A stretch of 64,000 nt of DNA from Acinetobacter brisouisimilis. Its GTDB lineage: Bacteria > Pseudomonadota > Gammaproteobacteria > Pseudomonadales > Moraxellaceae. Both the position numbers and the translations under genes were made by a program. Shown here one piece after another: positions 18,005-26,967 of this stretch. Where the stretch lies: NCBI RefSeq assembly GCF_000368265.1, contig NZ_KB851219.1, positions 56,841 to 120,840 on the forward strand, in the 5' to 3' direction. The number at the start of each line of letters is the position of its first letter. Within the stretch, counting starts at the first letter, position 1. Under the pieces are notes generated by a model, which had not been told where the DNA came from, ran no database searches, and saw only the letters and a program-made list of their open reading frames with translations.

Positions 18005-20908
18005 ATGACCGCGGTGTCGAGTGCTTATGCACAGCGCTTACTCATTACATTATTTTTGGTCTCATTTGGGATTTATCTGTTTTTAGCGACAGTCACATAC
18101 ACACCATTTGATCCAGGCTGGATGCACATCTCAAGCGACACCCAACAAGTATCAAATGCCAGTGGAGTAGCAGGGGCGTGGATTGCTGATTTGCTTTTTG
18201 GTTTTTTAGGCTGGGCAAGTTTATTGTTGCCTGTCTTCCTGTTTATGGAAGCTATACAAGTATGGTGGCCATATAGCTTTCTAAATCGCCCTTTTCGTTA
18301 TGCTGCCCAGTTTTTCCTCATGCTGACCACAGCCAGTTTACTGTATCTGTTTTGGCAAGTTTCAAGTGATGCACTGGATAATGCTTCGGGCGGAATTATT
18401 GGCTACGAACTGGGATCGAGCCTATCAGAATTGTTAACCCTTTATGGTGCAAGTGCTTTCCTGATAATTTTATGGAGTCTGTTGTTTACTTTTGCTTTTG
18501 GCGTGCGCTGGAATCGAACATGGGCGACATTAAAAGCAACACCGAAATATCTGGAAGATTTGTTTTATCGTAATGTGCCTGAAAGTGAAGCAGATTATGA
18601 TTTAACCACCAACTCGCCACAGCCAACGATAAAAAAAACCACGGTTGCACAAGCACCTTCAGCAGAACAAAAAATAGAAGCCCAGCCGATCATGACAGCT
18701 CAACATCTGATGGCAGATCCTGTTGCAGAGCGATTGTTAGATGATTTGGCAAGTAAAGACCAACGAGCAGAAAAAGCAAATATTCCTGTGCTGAATGATG
18801 CTGAGTTTGAAAAAACATTGCAAAAGGCACATCAGTTGACCAAACAGCAAGATCGTATTGTGCCAACAGGTGAGGTTTGGCGTGCTTTAGAGCTTTATAA
18901 AAATGATGAACAACGGCAAGAAATAAATGCATTACTGCAAGCTGCCGAAGAAACTCATGATACACAGCAATACGTTCAGCAGCAGATTACGCACTCGAAT
19001 GTGCCAGTTGACTTGCATGAAAAAATAGATTGGAAAGATGATCTGGCATTTGATGAGCTTGTTAAAACCAGTCTAACTAATGATGTGGTAGAAACGCCTG
19101 CATCAGTTGATACGACGGTACAACATTTACTTAAGCATGATGAGATTGCCGATATTGAAAAGCTTTTAGCAATGGATACAGATATACCTGTACAACCACC
19201 ACGTCGGGCAGAAAGCTATGCACAGTCATCGGCATTTGTAAAAGCTGAAATTAAAACCACACTTGAAACACAGCCTAATTTATCAAAGGAAGAGTTTATT
19301 GAGGCATGGCATGAAACAGCAGGCAAGCCTCAGCCTGAAGATGACTTTGATTTTGATGCACCTCTAACTGATGCAGCAGGTCGTCCATTGTCTCGTGCTA
19401 TGCAGGTTGCAGAAAAGCGCAAAAACCTTTCACCATTACCAAGTGAAGATTTGCTTGATCGGGTTGATCCAAATAAAAAAATTAATTTTACGGCTGAGCA
19501 GCTGGAACGTCTGTCCGAACTTCTGGAAATTAAATTACAAGAGTTTAATGTCAAAGCAAAAGTGATTGAAGCACAACCAGGCCCAGTAGTCACCCGATTC
19601 GAGCTAGATTTGGCACCTGGTGTCAAAGCCTCCAAAGTCACCAATATTTCACGAGATTTGGCACGTTCTATGTCAATGGCTTCGGTTCGCGTGGTTGAGG
19701 TGATTCCAGGTAAACCCTATATTGGGATCGAGGTTCCAAATAGCGCACGAGAAATGGTGCGTTTAATTGAGCTTTTGGAAACACCTGCTTACCGTGATCC
19801 AAATAACTTGATCAGTATGGCAATGGGTAAAGATATTTCAGGGAATCCTGTTTTGACTGACCTTGCCAAAGCACCGCATATGTTGGTTGCAGGTACAACA
19901 GGTTCAGGTAAATCAGTCGCGGTCAACTCGATGATTTTGTCGATGCTGCTGAAATATAAACCTGAACAGTTACGCTTTATATTGATTGACCCTAAGCAGT
20001 TAGAATTGGCCAATTATAATGATATTCCGCATTTATTGACGCCTGTAGTGACCGATATGAAAGATGCGGTCAGTGCCTTGAATTGGTGTGTCAACGAAAT
20101 GGAACGTCGTTATAAGCTGATGTCATTCCTCAAAATTCGTAAAATTACTGATTATAACCGTAAGGTTGAAGAAGCTTTGGAGCGTGGGGAAGACCTGATT
20201 GATCCAACTTGGAAGCCAAGCGACTCAGCCACACAAGAGCGCGCACCACGTTTGCAACCTTTACCTATGATTGTCATTGTGGCAGATGAATTTGCCGATA
20301 TGATTATGCAAGTGGGTAAAAAAGCGGAAGAAATGATTACTCGTCTGGCACAAAAATCACGTGCTGCGGGTATCCACTTACTGCTTGCAACACAGCGCCC
20401 ATCTGTAGATGTAATTACAGGTCTGATTAAGGCGAACATTCCAACCCGTGTTGCATTACGCGTGAACTCTAAAATTGACTCACGTACCATTTTAGATGCA
20501 GGTGGTGCAGAAGACTTGCTGGGTCACGGTGATATGCTGTTTCTTGGTCCAGGTAAAATTGAACCTGAACGTGTACATGGCGCGTTTATTAGCGATGATG
20601 AAGTCAACCGTATTTGTGACGCATGGCGTGAGCGTGCTTCACCCAACTATGTTGATGAAATCTTGACGCCATATGATGAAGAATCAACGAGTCGTGGTTT
20701 TGAAGAAGGTGATGCGAGTCCTGACCGCGACGTTTTGTATGATCAGGCAGTTGCATTTGTACTGGAAACACGTAAGGCATCGACTTCATCTTTACAGCGT
20801 AAATTTAGTCTGGGCTATAATCGCGCAGCTAGACTGATTGATACCATGGAAGAAAATGGGATTGTCAGCTCAATGGGTGCAAATGGTAAACGAGATATTC
20901 TCGTTTAG
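18005..20908 (+). CDS. ftsK: DNA translocase FtsK
   Basis: FtsK anchors at the division septum and pumps DNA to resolve chromosome dimers with XerCD. The 967-residue product has four to five N-terminal membrane helices (about residues 8-190), then an acidic, Gln-rich linker shorter than that of E. coli. The RecA-like motor follows, with Walker A GTTGSGKS and Walker B VIVADEFADMIM. The C-terminal gamma winged helix, which reads KOPS sites, is present (TSSLQRKFSLGYNRAARLID). A terminator follows. Confidence 0.96.
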   Translation: MTAVSSAYAQRLLITLFLVSFGIYLFLATVTYTPFDPGWMHISSDTQQVSNASGVAGAWIADLLFGFLGWASLLLPVFLFMEAIQVWWPYSFLNRPFRYAAQFFLMLTTASLLYLFWQVSSDALDNASGGIIGYELGSSLSELLTLYGASAFLIILWSLLFTFAFGVRWNRTWATLKATPKYLEDLFYRNVPESEADYDLTTNSPQPTIKKTTVAQAPSAEQKIEAQPIMTAQHLMADPVAERLLDDLASKDQRAEKANIPVLNDAEFEKTLQKAHQLTKQQDRIVPTGEVWRALELYKNDEQRQEINALLQAAEETHDTQQYVQQQITHSNVPVDLHEKIDWKDDLAFDELVKTSLTNDVVETPASVDTTVQHLLKHDEIADIEKLLAMDTDIPVQPPRRAESYAQSSAFVKAEIKTTLETQPNLSKEEFIEAWHETAGKPQPEDDFDFDAPLTDAAGRPLSRAMQVAEKRKNLSPLPSEDLLDRVDPNKKINFTAEQLERLSELLEIKLQEFNVKAKVIEAQPGPVVTRFELDLAPGVKASKVTNISRDLARSMSMASVRVVEVIPGKPYIGIEVPNSAREMVRLIELLETPAYRDPNNLISMAMGKDISGNPVLTDLAKAPHMLVAGTTGSGKSVAVNSMILSMLLKYKPEQLRFILIDPKQLELANYNDIPHLLTPVVTDMKDAVSALNWCVNEMERRYKLMSFLKIRKITDYNRKVEEALERGEDLIDPTWKPSDSATQERAPRLQPLPMIVIVADEFADMIMQVGKKAEEMITRLAQKSRAAGIHLLLATQRPSVDVITGLIKANIPTRVALRVNSKIDSRTILDAGGAEDLLGHGDMLFLGPGKIEPERVHGAFISDDEVNRICDAWRERASPNYVDEILTPYDEESTSRGFEEGDASPDRDVLYDQAVAFVLETRKASTSSLQRKFSLGYNRAARLIDTMEENGIVSSMGANGKRDILV

Positions 20909-20912
20909 ATTT

Positions 20913-20945
20913 AAAAAAACCTAACCGTCATGGTTAGGTTTTTTT
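20913..20945. terminator. Bidirectional terminator between ftsK and ppk2
   Basis: AACCTAACC / GGTTAGGTT with loop GTCAT is flanked by A and T runs on both sides. Confidence 0.93.
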
Positions 20946-20947
20946 GA

Positions 20948-21886
20948 TTACTCATCAGATGTACTTAAAATGTGCTCTTGAAATTGAGGATTTGGAACAA
21001 GCACAATTTGCTCATCCACTTTGCGGGTCAGTTTCTGATTTTTATCTGGATAATCCAGTTTGGATAAAAAGTAACGAATACAATTTAAACGTGCGCGTTT
21101 TTTATCATCAGATTTGATGATTGTCCAAGGTGCATCACCTGTATGCGTATGAAAAAACATATGGTTTTTGGCTTGGGTATAATCCTCCCAACGATCTAAA
21201 GACTGGATGTCGATTGGAGAGAGTTTCCAGTGTTTCAGTGGATCATCGCGGCGTGAAATAAAGCGGCGTAACTGTTCTTCACGACTGACAGAAAACCAAA
21301 ATTTAAACAGATGAATGCCACTGTTAACGAGCATACGTTCAAGTTCAGGGGTTTGGCGCATGAATTGCAAATACTCTTGTGGTTCACAAAACCCCATGAC
21401 TCGTTCCACACCTGCACGGTTATACCAAGAGCGGTCAAAAAATACCATCTCACCTTTACTCGGAAATTGCTCGATATAGCGCTGGAAATACCATTGCCCA
21501 CTTTCGGTTGGAGTAGGTTTTTCTAGGGCAACCACGCGTGCTCCGCGCGGATTTAAATGTTCCATGAAACGCTTGATCGTGCCGCCTTTGCCTGCGGCAT
21601 CTCGACCTTCAAACAAACAAACAATACGTTGCCCCGTATCTTTGACCCAAGACTGAACTTTGAGTAGTTCAATCTGTAGCAATTTCTTCTCTGCTTCATA
21701 GGCTTTACGAGAGAGTCGAGTCCGATATGGGTAACTTACTGGTAACTCAGCTGAACTGGAATCTTCCGAAGTTACCTTCCCCTGATAGTCCAAAACTGTT
21801 TTAGAAAAAACAGGTAAATCTTTAATTAATTCCTGCTCAGCCGTGGAGACGTCTTCGCTTGGTTGTAGTTGATGGGGTGAACTCAT
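20948..21886 (-). CDS. ppk2: Polyphosphate kinase 2 (PPK2 family)
   Basis: A 312-residue PPK2 enzyme that transfers phosphate between polyphosphate and nucleotides, mostly using polyphosphate to make GTP or ATP. It has Walker A FEGRDAAGKGGTIKR, Walker B MVFFDRSWYNRAGVERVMGF and the lid region VSREEQLRRFISRRDDPLKHWKLS. The single catalytic domain with an N-terminal extension suits class I. It stands alone between ftsK and a LysE exporter. Confidence 0.92.
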   Translation of the reverse strand: MSSPHQLQPSEDVSTAEQELIKDLPVFSKTVLDYQGKVTSEDSSSAELPVSYPYRTRLSRKAYEAEKKLLQIELLKVQSWVKDTGQRIVCLFEGRDAAGKGGTIKRFMEHLNPRGARVVALEKPTPTESGQWYFQRYIEQFPSKGEMVFFDRSWYNRAGVERVMGFCEPQEYLQFMRQTPELERMLVNSGIHLFKFWFSVSREEQLRRFISRRDDPLKHWKLSPIDIQSLDRWEDYTQAKNHMFFHTHTGDAPWTIIKSDDKKRARLNCIRYFLSKLDYPDKNQKLTRKVDEQIVLVPNPQFQEHILSTSDE

Positions 21887-22035
21887 ATTTCTCTAAACTC
21901 TATTTTTGTTTGTTGTCGCAAAACACGATATTGTAACCAGTGTAGCACCAATGCCCTTGGCACACACTGCATTTAAATATGACACAATGCAGTGTAATAT
22001 TCATGTTTTGCTTATTCAGTTAATTGGAGATCTGC

Positions 22036-22659
22036 ATGTTTGCTGCCTTTGCAATGCTGATATTTATTCACTTCTGTGCCTTGATTACGCCTGGACCAGA
22101 TTTCTTTTTAGTATCACAAACAGCAATCAGCCGTTCTCATAAAGAAGCAGTAGCTGTTGTTGTAGGTATCACGGTTGGCGTTATGTTTTGGTCGTTACTG
22201 GCATTAATGGGTTTAAACATGCTGTTTGAAAAAATGGCATGGCTGAAGCATGTGTTGCTGGTTTGTGGCGGATTATATTTATGTTGGTTGGGCGTTCAAA
22301 TGTTACGTTCGGCATTTTCTAAACAACAGACAACAACCATTTCCCCAAGCGTGCAAGTATCTAAAAGTATGTTGAGCTGCTTTATGAAAGGCATGCTAAC
22401 TAATTTGTCCAACCCGAAAGCAGTGATTTATTTTGGGAGCGTTTTCTCATTATTTTTGACCAACCCTGCGCTAGAGCATTTACATGCTGTTCTGTTTTTG
22501 GTGATTAGTGCAGAAACGGCCATTTGGTTCTTGTTTGTCACTTTTGTATTTTCATTACCAGCTTGTAAAGCAGTTTACCAGCGTTCGGTAAAATGGATTG
22601 ATGGTATCTCTGGCGGTATTTTTACGCTATTTGGTGCATTCTTAATCACCAATAAATAA
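22036..22659 (+). CDS. LysE/RhtB-family amino-acid exporter
   Basis: A 207-residue inner-membrane protein with about six helices and the family opening LITPGPDFFLVSQTAI. A conserved SNPKAVIYFGSVFS motif lies near residue 120. Such exporters move amino acids or homoserine lactones outward; the substrate is unknown. The ATG at 22036 follows GGAGA. The gene converges on a MocR-type regulator with only three bases between the stop codons. A second LysE member lies at 56276. Confidence 0.9.
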   Translation: MFAAFAMLIFIHFCALITPGPDFFLVSQTAISRSHKEAVAVVVGITVGVMFWSLLALMGLNMLFEKMAWLKHVLLVCGGLYLCWLGVQMLRSAFSKQQTTTISPSVQVSKSMLSCFMKGMLTNLSNPKAVIYFGSVFSLFLTNPALEHLHAVLFLVISAETAIWFLFVTFVFSLPACKAVYQRSVKWIDGISGGIFTLFGAFLITNK

Positions 22660-22662
22660 TTC

Positions 22663-24090
22663 TTATCCATCCTCAGCTTGCTGCCTGATCCATGTCGCAA
22701 GCTGTTGTAAGGCTGCCTGAATAGGGGGTGTCAAAGGATGACCTGCATTAATCCGAATATAGTCATGATATTTATTGTCTTCCCCAAAAATACCGCCAGG
22801 GACAATACTGATACTCTGATTTAATGCAAATTGATAGAGTGCAAAAGCGCTTAAATGCTGAGGCAGCTTCATCCATAATGCATAACCGCCTTGAGGCATA
22901 TTTAGCAATAACATCTGTGGAGTAAAAAGTTGTTGTAAATACTGTAGGTACTGCTGTACCTGTTCCCATAAGCAGGGGCGTAACTGATTGAGATGACGGC
23001 GATAACCACCACTAAAAATAAAATCAGCCAAACCAAGTTGTAGTGGTGTATTCACAATAATATTGTGTGCGAGTAGCTTGGGCTTTAAATGCTGCAAGGT
23101 TTTAGGTAGACATAACCAGCCAATCCGATATGCACTGGATAAACTTTTCGACACTGAACCTACCCAAATAACATAATCTGCCTGATCCCAATGTTTAATA
23201 GGTAACGGACGCTGCAAGTCATATCCACATTCACCATAAATATCATCTTCGATGATGAAACACTGATATTTTGCAGCCAGTGCTGCAATCTGTGCTTTTT
23301 CCTGATGCGTCAGGCAGTACCCTAGAGGATTCTGATAATTGGCTGTTAAAAGGCATGCTTTGGCTTGCCCTGTTTGTAGAACCTGTTCGAGGCGTTGTAA
23401 ATCAATACCTTGAGCATGCGATGGAATTTCAATGACTTTACGATTTAAGCTAGCAAGTAACAGTAATTGTCCGTTAAATGTAGGTGTCGGTAGAATAATG
23501 CTGTCACCAATCTCAGTAAGAGATTGAATAATGAGCATAAGAGCAGCCATACAGCCATTGGTGATAAAAATATCATCGTAAGCGACATGAATGGCATCTT
23601 CTGCCCAGTGTTGCAGCAATGCTTTGCGTAAACGCGGGTGTCCTTGCCGATCACAATATAAAAAATCTTCAGGGTGGCTATGCTTAAGACTTCTTTGAAT
23701 CGAACGCCGTAGGCCTTCAATTGGAATGAGTGGGCTACCCAGTTGAATTGCACCAAGGTGAATCATTTGTGCTTGACTGGAGGCTTCCTGAATCTGGTTA
23801 TGCAGATCAAAACTGGAAACTTCTCGGCTGACTGAGGGGAAATCAATATAGTCATGCTGCTTGGTATTTGCAGTTATTTTAGGTGCTTGTACAAAAAAAC
23901 CAGACTTGGGTTTGACATAGACATGTCCCTGCGCTTCTAGTAGCTCATAACACGCTTGAGCAGTTGTCAGGCTGATATTTTGTTGCTTGGCAAAGTTGCG
24001 TAGCGAGGGTAGTTTACAATGCGGAGTAAGTTCACCCGCCAGAATTTTATGTCGAAGCTGACTGGCAATATTCTGATAACGAAATTGCAT
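22663..24090 (-). CDS. MocR-type regulator (GntR helix-turn-helix fused to aminotransferase)
   Basis: The 475-residue protein has a GntR winged helix at residues about 1-70 (PSLRNFAKQQNISLTTAQACYELLEAQGHVYV). A fold-type I aminotransferase domain follows, with the PLP lysine in WVGSVSKSLSSAYRIGWL and the substrate arginine in YIRINAG. MocR proteins use PLP to sense vitamin B6 or amino compounds and control neighbouring genes. The divergent lipoprotein gene or the converging exporter could be its target. Confidence 0.9.
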   Translation of the reverse strand: MQFRYQNIASQLRHKILAGELTPHCKLPSLRNFAKQQNISLTTAQACYELLEAQGHVYVKPKSGFFVQAPKITANTKQHDYIDFPSVSREVSSFDLHNQIQEASSQAQMIHLGAIQLGSPLIPIEGLRRSIQRSLKHSHPEDFLYCDRQGHPRLRKALLQHWAEDAIHVAYDDIFITNGCMAALMLIIQSLTEIGDSIILPTPTFNGQLLLLASLNRKVIEIPSHAQGIDLQRLEQVLQTGQAKACLLTANYQNPLGYCLTHQEKAQIAALAAKYQCFIIEDDIYGECGYDLQRPLPIKHWDQADYVIWVGSVSKSLSSAYRIGWLCLPKTLQHLKPKLLAHNIIVNTPLQLGLADFIFSGGYRRHLNQLRPCLWEQVQQYLQYLQQLFTPQMLLLNMPQGGYALWMKLPQHLSAFALYQFALNQSISIVPGGIFGEDNKYHDYIRINAGHPLTPPIQAALQQLATWIRQQAEDG

Positions 24091-24185
24091 ATCTGTACTG
24101 CTTTTTTAGAAAAAAGTGTATCTGTATACCTTAACAGAATCTTCCTATGATTGACCAATATTTGATTGGTTATGGGGGAGGATTT

Positions 24186-24503
24186 ATGAAAAATCTAATC
24201 GCTGTCTTGATATGCCTAAGCCTGTTTGGCTGTACTCAATTTAAGCAGGAAAATTTTGCGACCTGTCAAAGGTTGGCAGAGGGTTATCTTAATACTCAGG
24301 CTGTAGAAGCTTATCATCTAGTGACGACTCAACAGGGAAAGCAGGGTATACGGTTATATTATCGATTGCAGCAAAGCTATAAGATTACTCAGACAGAACC
24401 TAAAATCTTTGAGTGTATTGAAAAACCACAAGGAACATGGCTGCAATTGCTACAAAATGGTGAGGCAAGCACCGTGCTGGTTTTACCTCGTGCAATAAAA
24501 TAG
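24186..24503 (+). CDS. Small lipoprotein of unknown function
   Basis: The 105-residue product has a clear lipoprotein signal (MKNLIAVLICLSLFGC, Cys16). The mature part is short and polar, with cysteines at TCQR and FECIEK. The start at 24186 follows an excellent GGGGGAGG ribosome site; the earlier ATG at 24147 has none. The gene is divergent from the MocR regulator across 95 bases. No family is recognised. Confidence 0.75.
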   Translation: MKNLIAVLICLSLFGCTQFKQENFATCQRLAEGYLNTQAVEAYHLVTTQQGKQGIRLYYRLQQSYKITQTEPKIFECIEKPQGTWLQLLQNGEASTVLVLPRAIK

Positions 24504-24520
24504 CCTGCACAGAGCAGGCT
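24502..24520. terminator. Hairpin between converging small genes
   Basis: A perfect 7-bp stem AGCCTGC / GCAGGCT with loop ACAGA overlaps the stop codon of the lipoprotein gene. On the minus strand it is followed by ATTTTATT, so it may end the 24533-24820 gene. Confidence 0.5.
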
Positions 24521-24532
24521 AAATATCGACAG

Positions 24533-24820
24533 TTAAGCAAATTTTGCCAGAACGTTAAGAAATTCAGTCGAATGGCGAGGGAACTGTGCAATCACATCGT
24601 GAATACGCTGACCTTGAGGGTTGGTTGCATTGACATCGCGGCCATCAGCAGTAAATTGAGTCAGTAGGCGCTCGAAATCATGTGGACGCATGTGTTTATA
24701 GGCATTATAAAGTACATGAAAGTCCGCGCTGTTTCCTTCAGGAGGTAAATGATTCAAGTAGGCAAACACACGCTCATCTGACCATTCTTCATTGAAAGTT
24801 GCTGGCTGTGATAATGCCAT
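24533..24820 (-). CDS. PA4642-like conserved small protein
   Basis: This 95-residue soluble protein resembles the PA4642 family of gammaproteobacteria (EEWSDERVFAYLNHLPPEG, then DFERLLTQFTADGRDVNATNPQGQ). The function is unknown. It follows minCDE on the same strand but is separated from it by a strong terminator hairpin, so it is probably transcribed alone. Confidence 0.75.
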   Translation of the reverse strand: MALSQPATFNEEWSDERVFAYLNHLPPEGNSADFHVLYNAYKHMRPHDFERLLTQFTADGRDVNATNPQGQRIHDVIAQFPRHSTEFLNVLAKFA

Positions 24821-24838
24821 AGCTCACTCCTCGACATT

Positions 24839-24910
24839 GAAAATAAAAGGCAAAATATTTTGCGACTGGATAAAGCTTTAGTTTGCTTATCCAGCCGCAT
24901 ATTTTGCCTT
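24839..24910 (-). terminator. Long-stem terminator of minCDE
   Basis: AAGGCAAAATAT...GCGACTGGATAA pairs with TTATCCAGCCGC...ATATTTTGCCTT across 64 bases. This gives a stem of about 25 bp with a three-base bulge and a short loop. On the minus strand it is followed by TTTTATTTT, as expected after minE. The stem is unusually long for an intrinsic terminator. Confidence 0.8.
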
Positions 24911-24942
24911 GAATTATTATATTTAGCTAATCAGAATTGAAA

Positions 24943-25215
24943 TTAATGATCTTCAGGTAAATTGATATTCATCTCAAGCATTTCAATATTGGCTTCTGAA
25001 CGTACTTGCATTTGGATATGCTGTTCATCAACGCCGCGAACATAGCGGCTGACCACTTGCATAATCTCTTTTTTCATCTGATCAATTTTGTCTTGACTCA
25101 AGCGACGACCTAAGCCTTGTTCAGAAGCAACAATAACCTTTAAACGGTCTTTTGCCATCTGTGCGCTTGGGGTTTTATCGTCACTACCAAATAATTTGCT
25201 CCAAAATCCTGCCAT
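24943..25215 (-). CDS. minE: Cell division topological specificity factor MinE
   Basis: The 90-residue MinE drives the pole-to-pole oscillation of MinD. It has the N-terminal membrane-binding and MinD-stimulating segment (residues about 1-35, AKDRLKVIVASEQ) and the beta-rich dimer domain. Its start lies two bases after the minD stop, so translation is likely coupled. Confidence 0.96.
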   Translation of the reverse strand: MAGFWSKLFGSDDKTPSAQMAKDRLKVIVASEQGLGRRLSQDKIDQMKKEIMQVVSRYVRGVDEQHIQMQVRSEANIEMLEMNINLPEDH

Positions 25216-25217
25216 GA

Positions 25218-26030
25218 TTATGCTCCAAACAAACGTGCCAGCCAGCCTTTAGGTTTTACCGTAATATGACGATACGGACGATCTTCTCCAAGAAAGCGGG
25301 CAACTAAATCATCATAAGCTTGCCCAGCATACGACTCTGTATACAAAATGACAGGTTTACCTTCGTTGGATGCTTGCAATACGCTTGGACATTCAGGAAT
25401 TACGCCCAGCGTTGGAATACGCAAAATATCTTTAGAAATATCATCAATCGTCAGCATTTCCTGACGATCGGCACGTTCAGGGTTAAAGCGAGTAATACAT
25501 AAATGTTTACGGATACGACCTTCATTGTGCTCAACTTTTTTAGTTTTGCTATCGAGCATACCAATAATACGGTCAGAGTCGCGTACTGAGGAAATTTCCG
25601 GGTTAGTCACAATGATGGCTTCATCGGCATGATACATTGCCAAAATTGCACCACGTTCAATACCTGCAGGAGAGTCACAGACAATATAGTCAAATTCCTG
25701 AGCAAGTTCATTCATCACACGCTCAACACCATCATCGGTAAGAGCATCTTTGTCACGGGTCTGTGATGCAGGTAAAATATAAAGATTTTCAATGTCTTTA
25801 TCGCGAATTAATGCTTGTTGTAGACGAGCTTCATGATTGATGACATTAACAAAGTCATAAACAACACGGCGTTCACAGCCCATAATAAGGTCTAAGTTAC
25901 GTAAACCGACATCAAAATCGATGACTACAGTTTTGTGACCACGTAAGGCTAAGCCTGTTGCAAATGATGCGCTTGTTGTAGTTTTACCTACACCACCTTT
26001 GCCTGATGTTACGACAACAATTTTGGCCAC
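25218..26030 (-). CDS. minD: Septum site-determining ATPase MinD
   Basis: The 270-residue ParA/MinD ATPase has the deviant Walker A TSGKGGVGKTTTSA and switch regions (DFDVGLRNLDL, DSPAGIERGA). A C-terminal amphipathic membrane helix (KGWLARLFGA) is also present. The GTG at 26030 is chosen because AGGAG lies about eight bases before it and it gives the normal MinD start and length. The frame continues 10 codons further upstream. It recruits MinC to block division away from mid-cell. Confidence 0.96.
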   Translation of the reverse strand: MAKIVVVTSGKGGVGKTTTSASFATGLALRGHKTVVIDFDVGLRNLDLIMGCERRVVYDFVNVINHEARLQQALIRDKDIENLYILPASQTRDKDALTDDGVERVMNELAQEFDYIVCDSPAGIERGAILAMYHADEAIIVTNPEISSVRDSDRIIGMLDSKTKKVEHNEGRIRKHLCITRFNPERADRQEMLTIDDISKDILRIPTLGVIPECPSVLQASNEGKPVILYTESYAGQAYDDLVARFLGEDRPYRHITVKPKGWLARLFGA

Positions 26031-26102
26031 CGAATCCACTCCTGTTATGGTCATTTGCAATTAAAATAAAATGTTCAATGGTTAAGTAAGACGAATCATA
26101 CC

Positions 26103-26816
26103 TTAGATTTCTAGCGCTTCGAACTCAAGTTCATGCTCATCATTTAAATAAATGTGTACCGCTTTTTTCGCAACATGCGCGGGAATGTCGTCTGCGACAC
26201 AATAAGTCCCCGCAATCGAGACCAATTCGGCATTTAAGCACTGACAAAAAATACGTGCTGTCGGGTCACCGCTCGCACCAGCAATAATGCGTCCTTGTGT
26301 TGTACCATAAATATAAATATTGCCAGAAGTAATCACTTCTGAACCACTATTCATACTGGCATTTAAGATCACATCGCCATGCTCTTGGATTAAGCACTGT
26401 CCCGTACGCAACATTTCATTATGATATGAAGTCACATGGTTTACAGCGTTTGATTTTTGTTTACTGTTGTCGCTATTTTGATCTTTATCATCCTTTTGTT
26501 CAATCACTTGTTCGTGTGTTGGCTTGATTCTTTGTAAAGGACGATCTGCAGGAAGAACAGGGAACTGGATACTACGAGCTTCATCACCAAGTAACCCATC
26601 AATAACGGCCATTGGTTGTAAATCGAGACTAATCAGTATTTGAATTAATTCGATTAGCTCTTGTTCGACGGTACTGTCTAAAATGACCGCTGCGCCGTGA
26701 GAACCAGTGTCTTCGAGCATTTGAGTGAGTTGTTGGCGAATAGCATCATGATCATTTGTATCGAAGGTTAATCGGGTAAAATTAACCATTCTGCCGGTAA
26801 TGCGTATATCAGCCAT
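26103..26816 (-). CDS. minC: Septum site-determining protein MinC
   Basis: MinC inhibits FtsZ assembly. The 237-residue product has an N-terminal FtsZ-binding domain (to about residue 110) and a polar linker rich in Lys, Asp, Gln and Ser ([18 protein letters not shown]). The C-terminal beta-helix that binds MinD follows ([25 protein letters not shown]). AAGGAAA precedes the ATG. It is the first gene of minCDE. Confidence 0.95.
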   Translation of the reverse strand: MADIRITGRMVNFTRLTFDTNDHDAIRQQLTQMLEDTGSHGAAVILDSTVEQELIELIQILISLDLQPMAVIDGLLGDEARSIQFPVLPADRPLQRIKPTHEQVIEQKDDKDQNSDNSKQKSNAVNHVTSYHNEMLRTGQCLIQEHGDVILNASMNSGSEVITSGNIYIYGTTQGRIIAGASGDPTARIFCQCLNAELVSIAGTYCVADDIPAHVAKKAVHIYLNDEHELEFEALEI

Positions 26817-26967
26817 GATATTTCCTTAGAGGCTTTTGACCAAATAAGTAATAAGTCAAAGTATGTTGTAAATAGCTCAAATCCTAGATCAATTTGCTGT
26901 AATTCTCTAGCACCAGCAAGAAAAAATCATGAATATTTGTCGGGAAAAATCAGGCATGTTCATTTTG

